Assembly (NCBI GenBank): GCA_021730165.1 | Contig: CP072535.1 | Coordinates: 186,001 to 250,000 of the forward strand | Length of the DNA stretch: 64,000 bases | DNA from: Candidatus Vesicomyidisocius sp. Pext_18_S21 | GTDB lineage: Bacteria; Pseudomonadota; Gammaproteobacteria; PS1; Pseudothioglobaceae | Direction of reading: 5' to 3' | Part shown: piece by piece, positions 19,582 through 29,310 of the stretch | How the letters are laid out: every line of letters starts with the position of its first letter | Numbering within the stretch: position 1 is the first letter of the stretch | Made by a program: the position numbers and the translations under genes | The notes under the pieces: model-generated | What the model was told of the DNA's origin: nothing | Databases searched by the model: none | Seen by the model: only the letters and a program-made list of their open reading frames with translations

Positions 19582-21918
19582 ATGGAAACAGAACTCACCA
19601 ACGAACAAATTGACTTAAGTAAGGGTAATATTCCATTATTACCCTTGAGAGATGTGGTGGTTTTTCCACATACTGTTATGCCATTATTTGTTGGTAGGGA
19701 AATCTCTGTTAATGCAATTACTCGGGCAATGAGTACGAATAAATATATCTTTTTAGTTACCCAGAAAGATGATCAAGTGGAGAACCCTAAGGGTGGTGAT
19801 TTACATCAAGTTGGAACATTAGCAACTATTTTACAAATGTTAAAATTGCCCGATGGTACCATTAAGGTCTTGGTTGAAGGAGTTAGACGCGCTAAAATTG
19901 AACAAATTGTACAAGCTGATGGTTTTCTTGAAGTGAGTTTAAGTGAATTTAGTTTACAGTCTAATGATGATACTGAAATAAAAGCCATGATGCGTTTAGC
20001 ATTAGATAGTTTTGAGAATTATATCAAGTTAAATAAAAGAGTACCAGAAGAGGTACTTAAGATGTTACAAGAAGTTAGTAATGTTGAACGTTTTAGTGAT
20101 GTGATTATTGCTAATTTAAATCTTAAAGTATCTGAAAAACAAGCTTTATTAAGTGATGATAAGGCTAAAGATAGGCTTGATAAGATTTTATCGGTAATTC
20201 AAGGTGAAATTGACATGCTAGGAACCGAGAAGAAAATTCAATCACGTGTACGCAAGCAGATGGAGTCTAATCAACGTGATTATTATTTAAATGAACAAAT
20301 AAAATCCATTCAAAAAGAACTAGGTCAGGCTGAAGATGAAAATGAAATTGAAGAGTTACAAGTTGGTATTAATAAGGCTAAGATGTCAAAGGAAGCTAAG
20401 GAAAAAGCACAAAATGAGTTAAAGAAACTTTCACGTATGTCATCACATTCATCTGATGCATCTATTATTCGTACTTATATTGAGAATTTGTGTGATGTGC
20501 CATGGAAGAAGAAAACCGTTATTAATAAAGATCTTAATAAAGCGCAAAAAATTCTTGATGATGATCATTATGGTTTGAATAAAGTTAAAGAACGTATATT
20601 AGAACATCTAGCAGTACAAACACGTGTTACTCATAACAAGGCTAATATTTTATGTTTGGTTGGTCCTCCAGGAGTGGGAAAAACATCTTTAGGTGAATCA
20701 ATTGCTAGAGCAGTTAATCGTAAATACGTTCGTATGGCACTTGGTGGTGTTAGAGATGAAGCAGAAATTCGGGGCCATAGGCGTACCTATATTGGTGCCA
20801 TGCCAGGTTCAATTGTACAAAAAATGCAGAAAGTGAAGGTTAAAAATCCACTTTTTTTATTAGATGAAATTGAAAAAATGGCAAGTGATTATCGCGGTGA
20901 CCCTTCTTCAGCGATGTTAGAAGTATTAGATCCAGAACAAAATCATACCTTTAATGATCATTATTTAGAAGTTGACTATGATTTATCACAAGTAATGTTT
21001 GTTGCAACTGCTAACTCACTTGATTTACCACAACCGCTGTTAGATAGAATGGAAATTATTGAATTATCTGGCTATACAGAAGATGAGAAAGTTGAAATTG
21101 CTAAACGCCACCTAATTAAAAAAGCAATGAATGGTAATGGTGTTAAGGATAGTGAAATTAAATTTCAAGATGATGCTATTCTAGATATAATTCGTTATTA
21201 CACACGTGAAGCAGGTGTACGTGGTCTCAGCAGAACAATTAGTACTATTTGTCGAAAAGTGGTTAAAGAAGTAATTTTGAAGAAGTGTGAAACTAAGGCT
21301 TATATTAATGCTAAGAGTTTAGAAAAATATTTAGGCGTGAGGAAATTTCGTTTTGGACTAGCTGAGCAAAATAATCAAATAGGAGAAGTAACAGGACTCG
21401 CTTGGACTTCAGCGGGTGGAGATCTGTTAACTATTGAAGCTACTGCCTATAAAGGCAAAGGTAAACTTAATTATACAGGTCAATTAGGTGATGTAATGCA
21501 AGAGTCAATCCAGGCAGCAAAATCTGTAGTTAGGAGTATGGTTAAAAAATTTGGTATTGATGAAAATTTTGACGAAAAATTGGATATTCACATTCATGTT
21601 CCTGATGGCGCAACACCAAAAGATGGTCCTAGTGCCGGCGCGGCTATGACTACAGCATTAGTATCAGTACTCACAAGTAGAAAGGTTAAAGCTGATGTTG
21701 CCATGACAGGGGAGATTACTCTTAGAGGTGAAGTTACCCCAATTGGTGGATTAAAGGAAAAAATGTTAGCTGCATTACGTGGTGGTATTAAAACAGTTAT
21801 TATTCCTGATGATAATGAACGAGAGTTGTCTGAAGTACCTGATAAAATTAAAGGAAAACTTAAAGTTATTCAAGTTAAATGGATTGATGAAGTGCTAGAT
21901 ATTGCTTTAGAAAAATAA
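19582..21918 (+). CDS. lon: ATP-dependent protease Lon
   Basis: 778 residues, complete LonA. The N-terminal substrate-binding domain begins with IPLLPLRDVVVFPHTVMPL. Walker A GPPGVGKT at 361-368; Walker B FLLDEIEKM. The Ser-Lys dyad is Ser684 (PKDGPSAGAA) and Lys727 (GGLKEKML). Degrades misfolded and regulatory proteins. No sigma-32-like promoter was recognised upstream. Confidence 0.98.
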   Translation: METELTNEQIDLSKGNIPLLPLRDVVVFPHTVMPLFVGREISVNAITRAMSTNKYIFLVTQKDDQVENPKGGDLHQVGTLATILQMLKLPDGTIKVLVEGVRRAKIEQIVQADGFLEVSLSEFSLQSNDDTEIKAMMRLALDSFENYIKLNKRVPEEVLKMLQEVSNVERFSDVIIANLNLKVSEKQALLSDDKAKDRLDKILSVIQGEIDMLGTEKKIQSRVRKQMESNQRDYYLNEQIKSIQKELGQAEDENEIEELQVGINKAKMSKEAKEKAQNELKKLSRMSSHSSDASIIRTYIENLCDVPWKKKTVINKDLNKAQKILDDDHYGLNKVKERILEHLAVQTRVTHNKANILCLVGPPGVGKTSLGESIARAVNRKYVRMALGGVRDEAEIRGHRRTYIGAMPGSIVQKMQKVKVKNPLFLLDEIEKMASDYRGDPSSAMLEVLDPEQNHTFNDHYLEVDYDLSQVMFVATANSLDLPQPLLDRMEIIELSGYTEDEKVEIAKRHLIKKAMNGNGVKDSEIKFQDDAILDIIRYYTREAGVRGLSRTISTICRKVVKEVILKKCETKAYINAKSLEKYLGVRKFRFGLAEQNNQIGEVTGLAWTSAGGDLLTIEATAYKGKGKLNYTGQLGDVMQESIQAAKSVVRSMVKKFGIDENFDEKLDIHIHVPDGATPKDGPSAGAAMTTALVSVLTSRKVKADVAMTGEITLRGEVTPIGGLKEKMLAALRGGIKTVIIPDDNERELSEVPDKIKGKLKVIQVKWIDEVLDIALEK

Positions 21919-21927
21919 AATTACTTA

Positions 21928-22341
21928 TTAGGGTCTAATGTAAGAATAACCTTGTTGTTGTAAATTTCCAATACGAACTACACCAGAAGTTACAATATTA
22001 ACTCCTTCTACTAGTGTTGGAAATTTACCTTTTTTGCGTTTAATAGCTTTCATAGTGTTGTGACAAGCATTAAAGGTAATATTATTCATTATCATAGATT
22101 CAACACGATCAGAATTTTCATTGCTTTGAGTTAATATACTTAAACCAGGACCATAAGCTACAATTTCAATATCAACATTATCAATACCATAGTATTTTTG
22201 TAGGTTGACAGCATTATTTAGAACAATATTTTGTGTTCTAGTATCGTCTGTACTGATTTGAATCACATACTTTTGATTTACTGCTTGAACGTTTAGTGTT
22301 AATAGTATAAGTGTTGTAATACTGAATAATATTTTTTTCAT
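21928..22341 (-). CDS. Exported DsrE-like protein
   Basis: 137 residues with a signal peptide (MKKILFSITTLILLTLNVQA). The mature part has the DsrE/DUF1791-like pattern: YVIQISTDD near the start, LQKYYGI, VDIEIVAYGPGLSIL, and a single cysteine in NNITFNACHNTMK. Such periplasmic DsrE-like proteins are common in sulfur-oxidising bacteria; whether this one carries sulfur is unknown. Convergent with lon, 9 bases between stops. Ribosome-binding region GAGAAAAA on the minus strand. Confidence 0.65.
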   Translation of the reverse strand: MKKILFSITTLILLTLNVQAVNQKYVIQISTDDTRTQNIVLNNAVNLQKYYGIDNVDIEIVAYGPGLSILTQSNENSDRVESMIMNNITFNACHNTMKAIKRKKGKFPTLVEGVNIVTSGVVRIGNLQQQGYSYIRP

Positions 22342-23081
22342 TTTTTCTCGCCATAATTAAAAAACATCTATTTTTGTATAAATACATCAATTATCTTACG
22401 CTATTTTTATGATTTTAGAGTAATAATAGCTATCAAAATTATTACTGACTATCATTATTTTAATCTAGTTCTATTTGTGATTTATTTTATATTAGCTGCT
22501 CAAAGCTATTGTTAACATGGTAATACTTTGAGGTTTATGTAGAAGTATTTATTTAAGATACTATGTATTTTGATTGATTCTTGTGAGTTGTTATAAATAC
22601 AATAATTTAGTATTATATTGATTGTTGTATTATAAAGTATTTAAATTAAGTTAAGATATATGCTGGGTGCAATAAGTTTATTTATTGCATATTTTGCTAG
22701 GTTAAATATTTTATTTATCATTAAAATTTATAGTGCTATAGTGGGTTCTTTAGATAAAATTCTTTTTCCTTGTCATTGTTATTGATAACTATTTAAATTA
22801 AGAGAAGAATGCATATGGATAGTTATGCTCGTTTGTGTGTTATTTTATTTTATTTTAAATTTGCTTTAAAGTTGTTAGAATAATCCTGTTGAGTTAATTT
22901 GACTTTGCTATTTATTGGCGTTAGTTGGCTAGTTATTATTATTAATAATAATATTTTAGGTTAAATGATGATTTTCTTCTGATATTAAAAGAGAATTAAT
23001 ATTAATTAGATAATGTAATTTTATTAATCTTATCTTTTTAGGTAAAATACCTACTATTATAGTTTTTAGTAAGGTACTAAG
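22342..23081. other. Gene-free space upstream of pepA
   Basis: 740 bases, very AT-rich, lying between a divergent pair. No gene supported. In many gammaproteobacteria lptFG lie divergent from pepA, so this could be the decayed remains of such genes, but I could not read any recognisable lptF fragment. A short AGGTA-AAA-TACCT palindrome lies about 40 bases before pepA. Confidence 0.45.
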
Positions 23082-24506
23082 ATGAAGTTTACACTGATTA
23101 ATGAAATAGTTCAAAACTTTAAGGGCGATGCCGTAGTCGTATTTTCTAATTCTAATACGGTTTTTAATGATGATAATATTCAACAATTAATTAAACTTAA
23201 TCATTTTGATTCTAAGCCTGGGAAGGTGTTATTATTAAATTTGGTTTCTGGTTTTAAATCCAAACAAGTTATTGTTTCTGGAGTTGGTGATGCACCTATA
23301 AGCGCTAAAAACTATGTTAAAGCGTTGAATGCTGTGATTATTATACTTATTGAAATTAAAGCTAAAAACTTAATGGTTCAACATATTGGAATTAAAGATT
23401 TTAATGAACTTTGGGTGCATGAAACAACTGCTAAGGTAATGTATAATGCAACTTATAAAGTTCAAAAAGTGGGTAGTTGTAAAAAGCAGAATAGTGGTAT
23501 TGAGTGTATTGCTATTCAATCAACTATGGATAGTATATATGGCTTAATGAAAGGCCAAGCAATTGCTGATGGTATGTCTTTAACGCGCCATTTAGGGGAT
23601 TTGCCATCTAATATATGTACACCTAGCTATTTGGCAGATACCGCCATGTCTTTGGCTCAAGAATTTAATCTTGAGTGTGAGGTCCTAGAAGAGGTGGACA
23701 TGGAGAAACTTGGTATGTGCTCGTTATTGGCAGTTTCTAAAGGCTCGAGTGAGCCACCTAAACTCATTAGTTTGAGTTATCAAGGTAATGGCAATGAAAA
23801 ACCGATTGTACTTGTAGGTAAAGGTGTTACATTTGATAGTGGTGGTATTTCACTGAAACCTGGTACGGGTATGGATGAGATGAAATATGATATGTGTGGT
23901 GCAGCTTCTGTATTAGGCGTAATGCGTGTTATTGCACAAATTAAGCCAAAAATTAATTTAGTTGTTGTGTTGCCAGCAGTTGAGAATATGCCAGCACATA
24001 ATGCTTCTAAACCTGGTGATGTTGTTAAATCTATGTCAGGGAAAACGATTGAAATTTTAAATACAGATGCAGAAGGACGTTTGATTTTGTGTGATGCACT
24101 TACTTATGTTAAGCGGTTTAATCCAGAAGTGGTTATTGATGTTGCTACACTTACAGGTGCAGTAGTTATTGCATTAGGTAAGTATAATTCAGGACTTATG
24201 AGTAATGATAAAGATTTGGCTAATGATATCATTAGCGCTTCTAAAGTTTCACTTGATGGTGTATGGCAATTACCTATTGAAGATGAGTATGATGAATTAT
24301 TACAATCAAACTTTGCCGATATGGCAAATATTGGAGGGAGTGAAGCTGGTTCTATTACTGCTGGGTGTTTTTTGTCTAGATTTACCCAAGATTATCGTTG
24401 GGCACATTTAGATATTGCAGGTACAGCTTGGTTAAGTGGTGATAAAAAAGGTGCTACAGGTCGTCCAGTATCTTTATTAACACAATTCATTTTGGATCAA
24501 ATTTAA
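23082..24506 (+). CDS. pepA: Leucyl aminopeptidase (M17 family)
   Basis: 474 residues, normal M17 length is near 500. The metal-binding and catalytic region is intact: VGKGVTFDSGGISLKPG, MKYDMCGAASV and the NTDAEGRL signature. A cytosolic hexameric peptidase that in E. coli also acts in cer/Xer recombination. The usual downstream holC is absent; a gene-free space follows. Confidence 0.95.
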   Translation: MKFTLINEIVQNFKGDAVVVFSNSNTVFNDDNIQQLIKLNHFDSKPGKVLLLNLVSGFKSKQVIVSGVGDAPISAKNYVKALNAVIIILIEIKAKNLMVQHIGIKDFNELWVHETTAKVMYNATYKVQKVGSCKKQNSGIECIAIQSTMDSIYGLMKGQAIADGMSLTRHLGDLPSNICTPSYLADTAMSLAQEFNLECEVLEEVDMEKLGMCSLLAVSKGSSEPPKLISLSYQGNGNEKPIVLVGKGVTFDSGGISLKPGTGMDEMKYDMCGAASVLGVMRVIAQIKPKINLVVVLPAVENMPAHNASKPGDVVKSMSGKTIEILNTDAEGRLILCDALTYVKRFNPEVVIDVATLTGAVVIALGKYNSGLMSNDKDLANDIISASKVSLDGVWQLPIEDEYDELLQSNFADMANIGGSEAGSITAGCFLSRFTQDYRWAHLDIAGTAWLSGDKKGATGRPVSLLTQFILDQI

Positions 24507-24967
24507 AAGAGATTGTGATTTTAGATGTTATAAAAATATAACTATTGTTGGATTGGTTAATGATCTATTTTGATGGAAAGAGTTAAATTATACGGTTTGT
24601 TGTAGGTGAGGTTAATATGTTTTTGCTAAATAAATATGAATGAATTTCATTCATATTTTGGTTTAATTTTTTATTAACTTTGCTTTATGGTTTTTTTGAC
24701 TTATGTGTCAAATTATAAGGGTAGTAGTTGGATAGAAAGATTAGTTTTTCTTTTGGTTATAATTAAAAGCTAGATAGCCTTAGACCAAGTCTATCGATAG
24801 AAAATACTCTATGAGAGTTTATTCTAAATACATATGTGGTGGCGTATATGTTCCTGGGAATTTATAAATTTTAATAGGTAATACGTTGTTTTAATATAGT
24901 ATTTAAAATTTCCTGAAAATTGTTTAAAGAATAATTTATCATAAACTTAAATATAATACATGTTTTT
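24507..24967. other. Gene-free space after pepA
   Basis: 461 bases between convergent pepA and the DUF302 gene. It holds the 24632-24658 hairpin (listed) and smaller palindromes (GTTATA/TATAAC near 24520; ACTCT/AGAGT near 24808). No gene seen; in E. coli holC and valS would follow pepA. Confidence 0.5.
24632..24658 (+). terminator. AT-rich hairpin with T-rich tail, possible pepA terminator
   Basis: AAATATGAATGA (24632-24643) pairs perfectly with TCATTCATATTT (24647-24658) around a 3-base loop, then a T-rich stretch (TTGGTTTAATTTTTT) follows. It lies 126 bases after the pepA stop. The stem has little G+C, so its strength is doubtful. Confidence 0.45.
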
Positions 24968-25588
24968 CTAAAAATCACCTTTTGCGCCATTATTCTGAAT
25001 AACAGTCATTGTTCTTTGAACAGCTAAAGCCTTTTCAAGTAAGTAATTAGGTAATGGTGTACCACCATAAATCATAGTATTCATGTTTAACATATATAGC
25101 CATCTTTGTCCAGATTTATCTTCAATGAGTGCTAGTCTACAAGGTAAGTATGCTGAAAATGCATCTGAGTGATCAATCATTGTCATCGCTGTTCGTGGTG
25201 AGCAATATTGATAAATTTTTAAGAATCTTTGTTTGTCGCCAGTTTGTAATTCAACCATTTCTGATAAGGGTAACATACCTACAGAACGAATACCTTTAGC
25301 AGTTGCAATGCTTTCCATTGCCTCTTCAACATCTTCATTTGAAACATCGTCAGCTATTTTTACACGCACAATAGAAGCCATAGCAATATCACCTGTATCA
25401 AGTAGCGTGTTGATCATTGGCATGTATACCTTAGACATAGACTTTGGATGTAGTTTTGGTGAAATTATTTCACTGATTACTTTTCCAGCTATACCATCGT
25501 ATTTAATTTGTAGTGATATAGTATAATAAATTGTAATAGCGCCAATAATAATTAATAACCATTTGATTAGATTGATAATTCCACTCAT
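24968..25588 (-). CDS. DUF302-domain membrane-anchored protein
   Basis: 206 residues. One N-terminal membrane helix (LIKWLLIIIGAITIYYTISL, residues 7-26), then a DUF302-like C-terminal domain recognised by AYLPCRLALIEDKSGQRWLY and a final helix with ALAVQRTM. Two conserved-looking cysteines occur (QYCSPRT and LPCRLA). Function unknown; DUF302 proteins are frequent in sulfur-oxidising gammaproteobacteria. It follows the CBS gene by 104 bases on the same strand and may belong to the same transcription unit. Confidence 0.7.
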   Translation of the reverse strand: MSGIINLIKWLLIIIGAITIYYTISLQIKYDGIAGKVISEIISPKLHPKSMSKVYMPMINTLLDTGDIAMASIVRVKIADDVSNEDVEEAMESIATAKGIRSVGMLPLSEMVELQTGDKQRFLKIYQYCSPRTAMTMIDHSDAFSAYLPCRLALIEDKSGQRWLYMLNMNTMIYGGTPLPNYLLEKALAVQRTMTVIQNNGAKGDF

Positions 25589-25692
25589 TTATTTTTCCTA
25601 ATTATCCAATATACAAAATATTTCTGTATTCTAGCAGGTTAAAAAAAAATAGTTAATCTATCACTATATCCTAATTTCCTAATATTTTTTTG

Positions 25693-26097
25693 TTATACAA
25701 TCTTTAAACTATTAAAGACAATGCTAGTTAAGCTAACCATGCCAATGATCTCACCATTATCTAAAACTGGGCAACGAGAAAGATTAAAGTTTGTTAATAG
25801 TTTTGCACAATAACGAATATCCATATTAGGGTGGACTGAAATAGCTGGTTTGTTCATAATTTCATATACATTAACCCGATCAAGCGCTCTGTCTTTGGCA
25901 ATGACTTTGGAGGCAATGTCAGAAATTAGCACTACACCGTATTCATCATATACATGAGATTTGTCAACTAAAAGCATTTTTGTTTTCTTATGTTGCATGT
26001 CATTAAGTGCATTTTGCACGGTGCATTTTGAATTAACAATATCAACCTGTGTCCACATAACATCTTTTACTAGGGTTATTGTTGTATTATTAGTCAT
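25693..26097 (-). CDS. Two-CBS-domain protein
   Basis: 134 residues consisting almost entirely of a CBS pair. First repeat includes NALNDMQHKKTKMLLVDKSH and YGVVLISDIASKVIA; second includes IMNKPAISVHPNMDIRYCAK and CPVLDNGEIIGMVSLTSI. CBS pairs bind adenosyl ligands and often regulate transporters. Its start overlaps the stop of the P-II-like gene by one base, so the two are coupled. Confidence 0.85.
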   Translation of the reverse strand: MTNNTTITLVKDVMWTQVDIVNSKCTVQNALNDMQHKKTKMLLVDKSHVYDEYGVVLISDIASKVIAKDRALDRVNVYEIMNKPAISVHPNMDIRYCAKLLTNFNLSRCPVLDNGEIIGMVSLTSIVFNSLKIV

Positions 26098-26447
26098 TAT
26101 ATTTTTCCCTTTATAGTGTATTCTAGTGCATGAATTTGATGCATAACTCCAACAGCATCTTCTACATCAACTTGAAAAGCAATTCCTTCTTTTGGGTTGG
26201 ATTCAAAATTGCCCGTATCAGCAATTGTTTCCAATATATCCCTAGAAAGATGTTGCTCTACTAGTAACAATAAGACATCTCTAGGAGTTTCAATATTAAG
26301 TCCTAAAAATGTTTTGTTGTGTTTGAGGCCTTCTCCTCGAGCTTGAGAAATAATGGTTGATCCTGTAGCGCCTTTTGTTCTAGCGGCCTCAAGTATGTTG
26401 TCAGTTTTATTAGAATCAACAAAAGCAATAATTAGTTTAAAGTGCAT
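26097..26447 (-). CDS. P-II-like signalling protein
   Basis: 116 residues, P-II length. The ARTKGATGSTIISQARGEG block matches the B-helix/T-loop entrance of P-II proteins (usual TGATGxTxxxxRGxG), and GIAFQVDVEDAVGV matches the C-terminal strand. The tyrosine used for uridylylation in GlnB is not present in the short T-loop, so this is a P-II-like rather than a canonical GlnB/GlnK protein. Located between a CBS protein and two DUF1538 membrane proteins, 9 bases after the second of them: likely a regulatory subunit for them. Confidence 0.8.
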   Translation of the reverse strand: MHFKLIIAFVDSNKTDNILEAARTKGATGSTIISQARGEGLKHNKTFLGLNIETPRDVLLLLVEQHLSRDILETIADTGNFESNPKEGIAFQVDVEDAVGVMHQIHALEYTIKGKI

Positions 26448-26455
26448 AGTACCTT

Positions 26456-27196
26456 CTATTTCTTATTTTGTTTTAAAAATTTCATAATTTGTACATAAGT
26501 CATCACACTCATAATAGGAAATAATGAGGCAAAAGCTATTAAACCAAAACCATCAATAAGTGTAGAGCGTCCATCGATTGTACTCGCAAGTCCAAGTCCA
26601 AGAGCTGCAACCAGTGGTACGGTTACGGTAGATGTTGTTACACCACCAGAATCATAAGCAAGTGCAATAATATTTTTAGGTGCAAAGTAGGTTTGTATAA
26701 GTACGATAACATAGCCAGAAATAATAAAGTAATATAATGGTAATCCAGTTATAATACGAAAGCTTCCGATGGTGATCCCGACAGCCACACCAATAGCAAC
26801 TACAATTCTTAGAGGCCATACCTTGATAAAACCGCCAGATACTTGATTGGCTTTAATGGCAATTGCTAGTAAAGCTGGTTCAGCAATAGTTGTGGCAAAG
26901 CCAATACTGGCTGCAAAAATATAAATCCAGTAATAATCTTTCCAGTTAAGTGCGTCATTACCGATAAAGTTACTTGATGTTAGTTGCTGTGCCATTAGTT
27001 TTCCTAGAGGAAATAGTGCTTTTTCTAACCCAACAATAAATAAAGTGAGTCCTATCCAAACTAAAATAAATCCTGTAATAATCTTCTTTAAATATGGTAT
27101 TTTTTGTTTAAGAATGATTATCTGGAAACCAAGTAATACCACTGCAATAGGCATAACATCCCAGAACATATTGATAAAATTACCCATTAAATTCAT
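26456..27196 (-). CDS. DUF1538 integral membrane protein (second copy)
   Basis: 246 residues, about six or seven hydrophobic segments. Shares with its neighbour the blocks [13 protein letters not shown] (about 100-112) and [17 protein letters not shown] plus [14 protein letters not shown] near the C-terminus. The re-entrant-looking glycine/serine/threonine motif suggests a transport path, but the substrate of DUF1538 proteins is not known to me. Overlaps the first copy by ATGA, so strictly coupled. Confidence 0.8.
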   Translation of the reverse strand: MNLMGNFINMFWDVMPIAVVLLGFQIIILKQKIPYLKKIITGFILVWIGLTLFIVGLEKALFPLGKLMAQQLTSSNFIGNDALNWKDYYWIYIFAASIGFATTIAEPALLAIAIKANQVSGGFIKVWPLRIVVAIGVAVGITIGSFRIITGLPLYYFIISGYVIVLIQTYFAPKNIIALAYDSGGVTTSTVTVPLVAALGLGLASTIDGRSTLIDGFGLIAFASLFPIMSVMTYVQIMKFLKQNKK

Positions 27197-27999
27197 CGTA
27201 ATATACCAAATAACATTACTGCAATAATAGGTAGAAGTGAGGCAATGGCAATCATTCCAAAACCATCTGTTAAAGGATTTCTGCCACTAATTGAACTAGC
27301 AAGACCTACACCAAGTGCAGTGAGTAATGGTACAGTAATGGTACTTGTAGTGACACCACCTGAATCATAAGCGAAGCCAATGATAAAGTCTGGTGCAAAG
27401 AAAGTAGTAGCAATTACTATAAGATAGCCGCTAATAATTAAGTATTGTATTGGCCAACCTTTTAAAATTCTGAGTACACCAATTACTACAGCTAAACCTA
27501 CAGAAATAGCTACAGTAAAACGTAAGGTTCTTGCATAATTATTAATTTCTGTTTGTGTATTGACAATACCACCAAGTTTGGCAACTTTAGCTGCCTCATT
27601 AGTAATTGCTATGAGGGCAGGTTCTGCTACTGTGGTACCAAATCCTAAGGCAAATGAAAATAAGAGTAACCAAAAAATTGAACCTTTTTTAACAAAACCG
27701 TAGGCTAATGTTTCACCAATAGGAAATAATCCTAGTTTTAGTCCGTATACAAATAAAGTCAAACCTAATAAAACAAACCCTGTCCCAATGATAATATCCA
27801 TTAAATTCGGTATGCTTTGTTGAAGTACAATAATTTGGAAAAAAGTAATTACACCTATTATAGGAGCTAAATCTTTAGCACTATCAGTTAGATTATTAAT
27901 AAACTGTTGAACAGTTTTTTTCATAAAGATTTTAAGATTTGTGTTATTTTTTTGATTAAAATATTGGACTAATAATAAAAATTTATCTTCAGGTAACAA
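27193..27999 (-). CDS. DUF1538 integral membrane protein (first copy)
   Basis: 268 residues. Motifs parallel the second copy: [41 protein letters not shown] and [14 protein letters not shown]. An N-terminal soluble stretch of about 35 residues precedes the first membrane segment; an internal ATG at residue 26 is an alternative start. First gene of a minus-strand cluster continuing with the second DUF1538 gene, the P-II-like and the CBS gene. The pair may form a heteromeric transporter. Confidence 0.8.
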   Translation of the reverse strand: MLPEDKFLLLVQYFNQKNNTNLKIFMKKTVQQFINNLTDSAKDLAPIIGVITFFQIIVLQQSIPNLMDIIIGTGFVLLGLTLFVYGLKLGLFPIGETLAYGFVKKGSIFWLLLFSFALGFGTTVAEPALIAITNEAAKVAKLGGIVNTQTEINNYARTLRFTVAISVGLAVVIGVLRILKGWPIQYLIISGYLIVIATTFFAPDFIIGFAYDSGGVTTSTITVPLLTALGVGLASSISGRNPLTDGFGMIAIASLLPIIAVMLFGILR

Positions 28000-28028
28000 T
28001 ATTATTTATTGAATTATAATACCATTTT

Positions 28029-28955
28029 ATGGTTACCATTTTATTAATTAACGGTAAAAAACAAACCAAACTTAGTATATTTAATCGTCTAGTGCAATTT
28101 GGTGATGGTTTGTTTGAAACTTGTTTAATTAAAGATTCTAGATTATTATTTTGGTCTAAGCATTTTTTAAGGCTAGAAAAAGGTTGTGAGAGGTTAAGAA
28201 TTCATAAAGTGAATGAGGATATTTGGCTTAAAGAAATTGCTCAAGCATTTACTCTTTCTAGATTAAATCAAGCAGTGGTTAAGATTATTCTTTCTCGTGG
28301 TGAAAGTACAAGGGGTTATGGTTATGAGAAAAACATTAAGCCAATCCGTATTATAATTATTTACCTTATGCCTAACTTACCTTGGCAATATGAGTTAGAT
28401 GTGTGTTCTAGTGGTTATGTTGGTAATCAATTGTTATCTGAAATTAAACATTGTAATCGTTTAGAACAAATTCTTGCAAGGTCAGAATTACAAGAGCAAG
28501 AGTGTATTATGTTAGATGAAAATGCTTTGGTTATTTCAGTTACTCAAGGTAATATTTTTGCCATTCGTAATCAAGTAATTCTTACTCCTAGTTTGACTAA
28601 TTGTGGTATTGAAGGTACTAGGAGGTCTGTAGTTTTTGATTTAGCAAAAGAATTAGACTTGCAATTTAAGATTTGTTCTTTATCATTAGTTGAGTTACTT
28701 GAAACAGATGAAGTATTTATTACCAATAGTGTAATTGGTATTAAACCTGTGTCTAAAATTAATCATAAGTTATTTAATAATCATCAAATTACGGATCAAT
28801 TAATTAGTGCTTTTGTACGCTCCAAGAATAAGCATTCATTGTCAGTTCTGCTTAAATCAAAACCCTCTTATTTGAAGTTTATCTTTATATTTGTTGCTAT
28901 TTTTATTTACTGTTCTGGATGTATTTGGGAAATGGTATCAAAACAAATAATCTAG
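28029..28955 (+). CDS. pabC: Aminodeoxychorismate lyase PabC with C-terminal MltG-like tail
   Basis: 308 residues; E. coli PabC has 269. Converts 4-amino-4-deoxychorismate to p-aminobenzoate and pyruvate for folate synthesis, using PLP. Fold-type IV features: RLVQFGDGLFET near 21-32, the PLP lysine in EIKHCNRLEQ, and ITQG-like SVTQGNIF. From about residue 270 the chain continues into a tail with a membrane helix (KFIFIFVAIFIYCSGC) that looks like the start of MltG, the next gene in the usual pabC-mltG-tmk-holB order. The PabC part seems complete. Confidence 0.88.
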   Translation: MVTILLINGKKQTKLSIFNRLVQFGDGLFETCLIKDSRLLFWSKHFLRLEKGCERLRIHKVNEDIWLKEIAQAFTLSRLNQAVVKIILSRGESTRGYGYEKNIKPIRIIIIYLMPNLPWQYELDVCSSGYVGNQLLSEIKHCNRLEQILARSELQEQECIMLDENALVISVTQGNIFAIRNQVILTPSLTNCGIEGTRRSVVFDLAKELDLQFKICSLSLVELLETDEVFITNSVIGIKPVSKINHKLFNNHQITDQLISAFVRSKNKHSLSVLLKSKPSYLKFIFIFVAIFIYCSGCIWEMVSKQII

Positions 28956-29310
28956 ATATGTAGTAAAACATCTCATGACGTTAGTTCTTATTTGATTGCA
29001 AATAATTTAGATTATTTAGGTTATATCAATTCTAGTATTTTAATGTGATTACTTGATAAATTATTTAAATTAGAATTAAAAATTAAATTAGGTTATTATG
29101 ATAATAATATGTATATAAATATTTTTGATTGGTTTAAATCATTTTATTTCTATGAAAGTAGAAATTAGAAGTATTACCCTAATTGAGAAAAATACTATTA
29201 TTGTTTTTATTAAGAACTAGATTAATATGAAAGTACTAAAATATAATAAAACTTTGGTAGAAATTATGATTGAAATTAAGTCAAATATTCTAGATAATGA
29301 CTCAACTTAA
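28851..29310 (+). pseudogene. mltG: Remnant of mltG (endolytic transglycosylase)
   Basis: Reading on from the PabC tail in the same frame past its TAG, the codons give SSYLIANNLDYLGYINSS, a TGA at 29046, then LLDKLFKLELKIKLGYYDNN and NIFDWFK, up to TAG at 29166. This follows the MltG pattern (Ia..L...gvI.s...F, l.aGyY, ell..l). In the next frame from 29170, SITLIEKNT resembles the catalytic SIVEKET motif and VFIKN the following VFINRL. At least two stops and one frameshift break it, so MltG is not made. Identification is by eye and by synteny. Confidence 0.72.

Noticed and set aside
19379..19618. 79-codon plus-strand frame before lon
   Set aside because: Starts at a TTG without a ribosome-binding site, overlaps lon out of frame and matches nothing.
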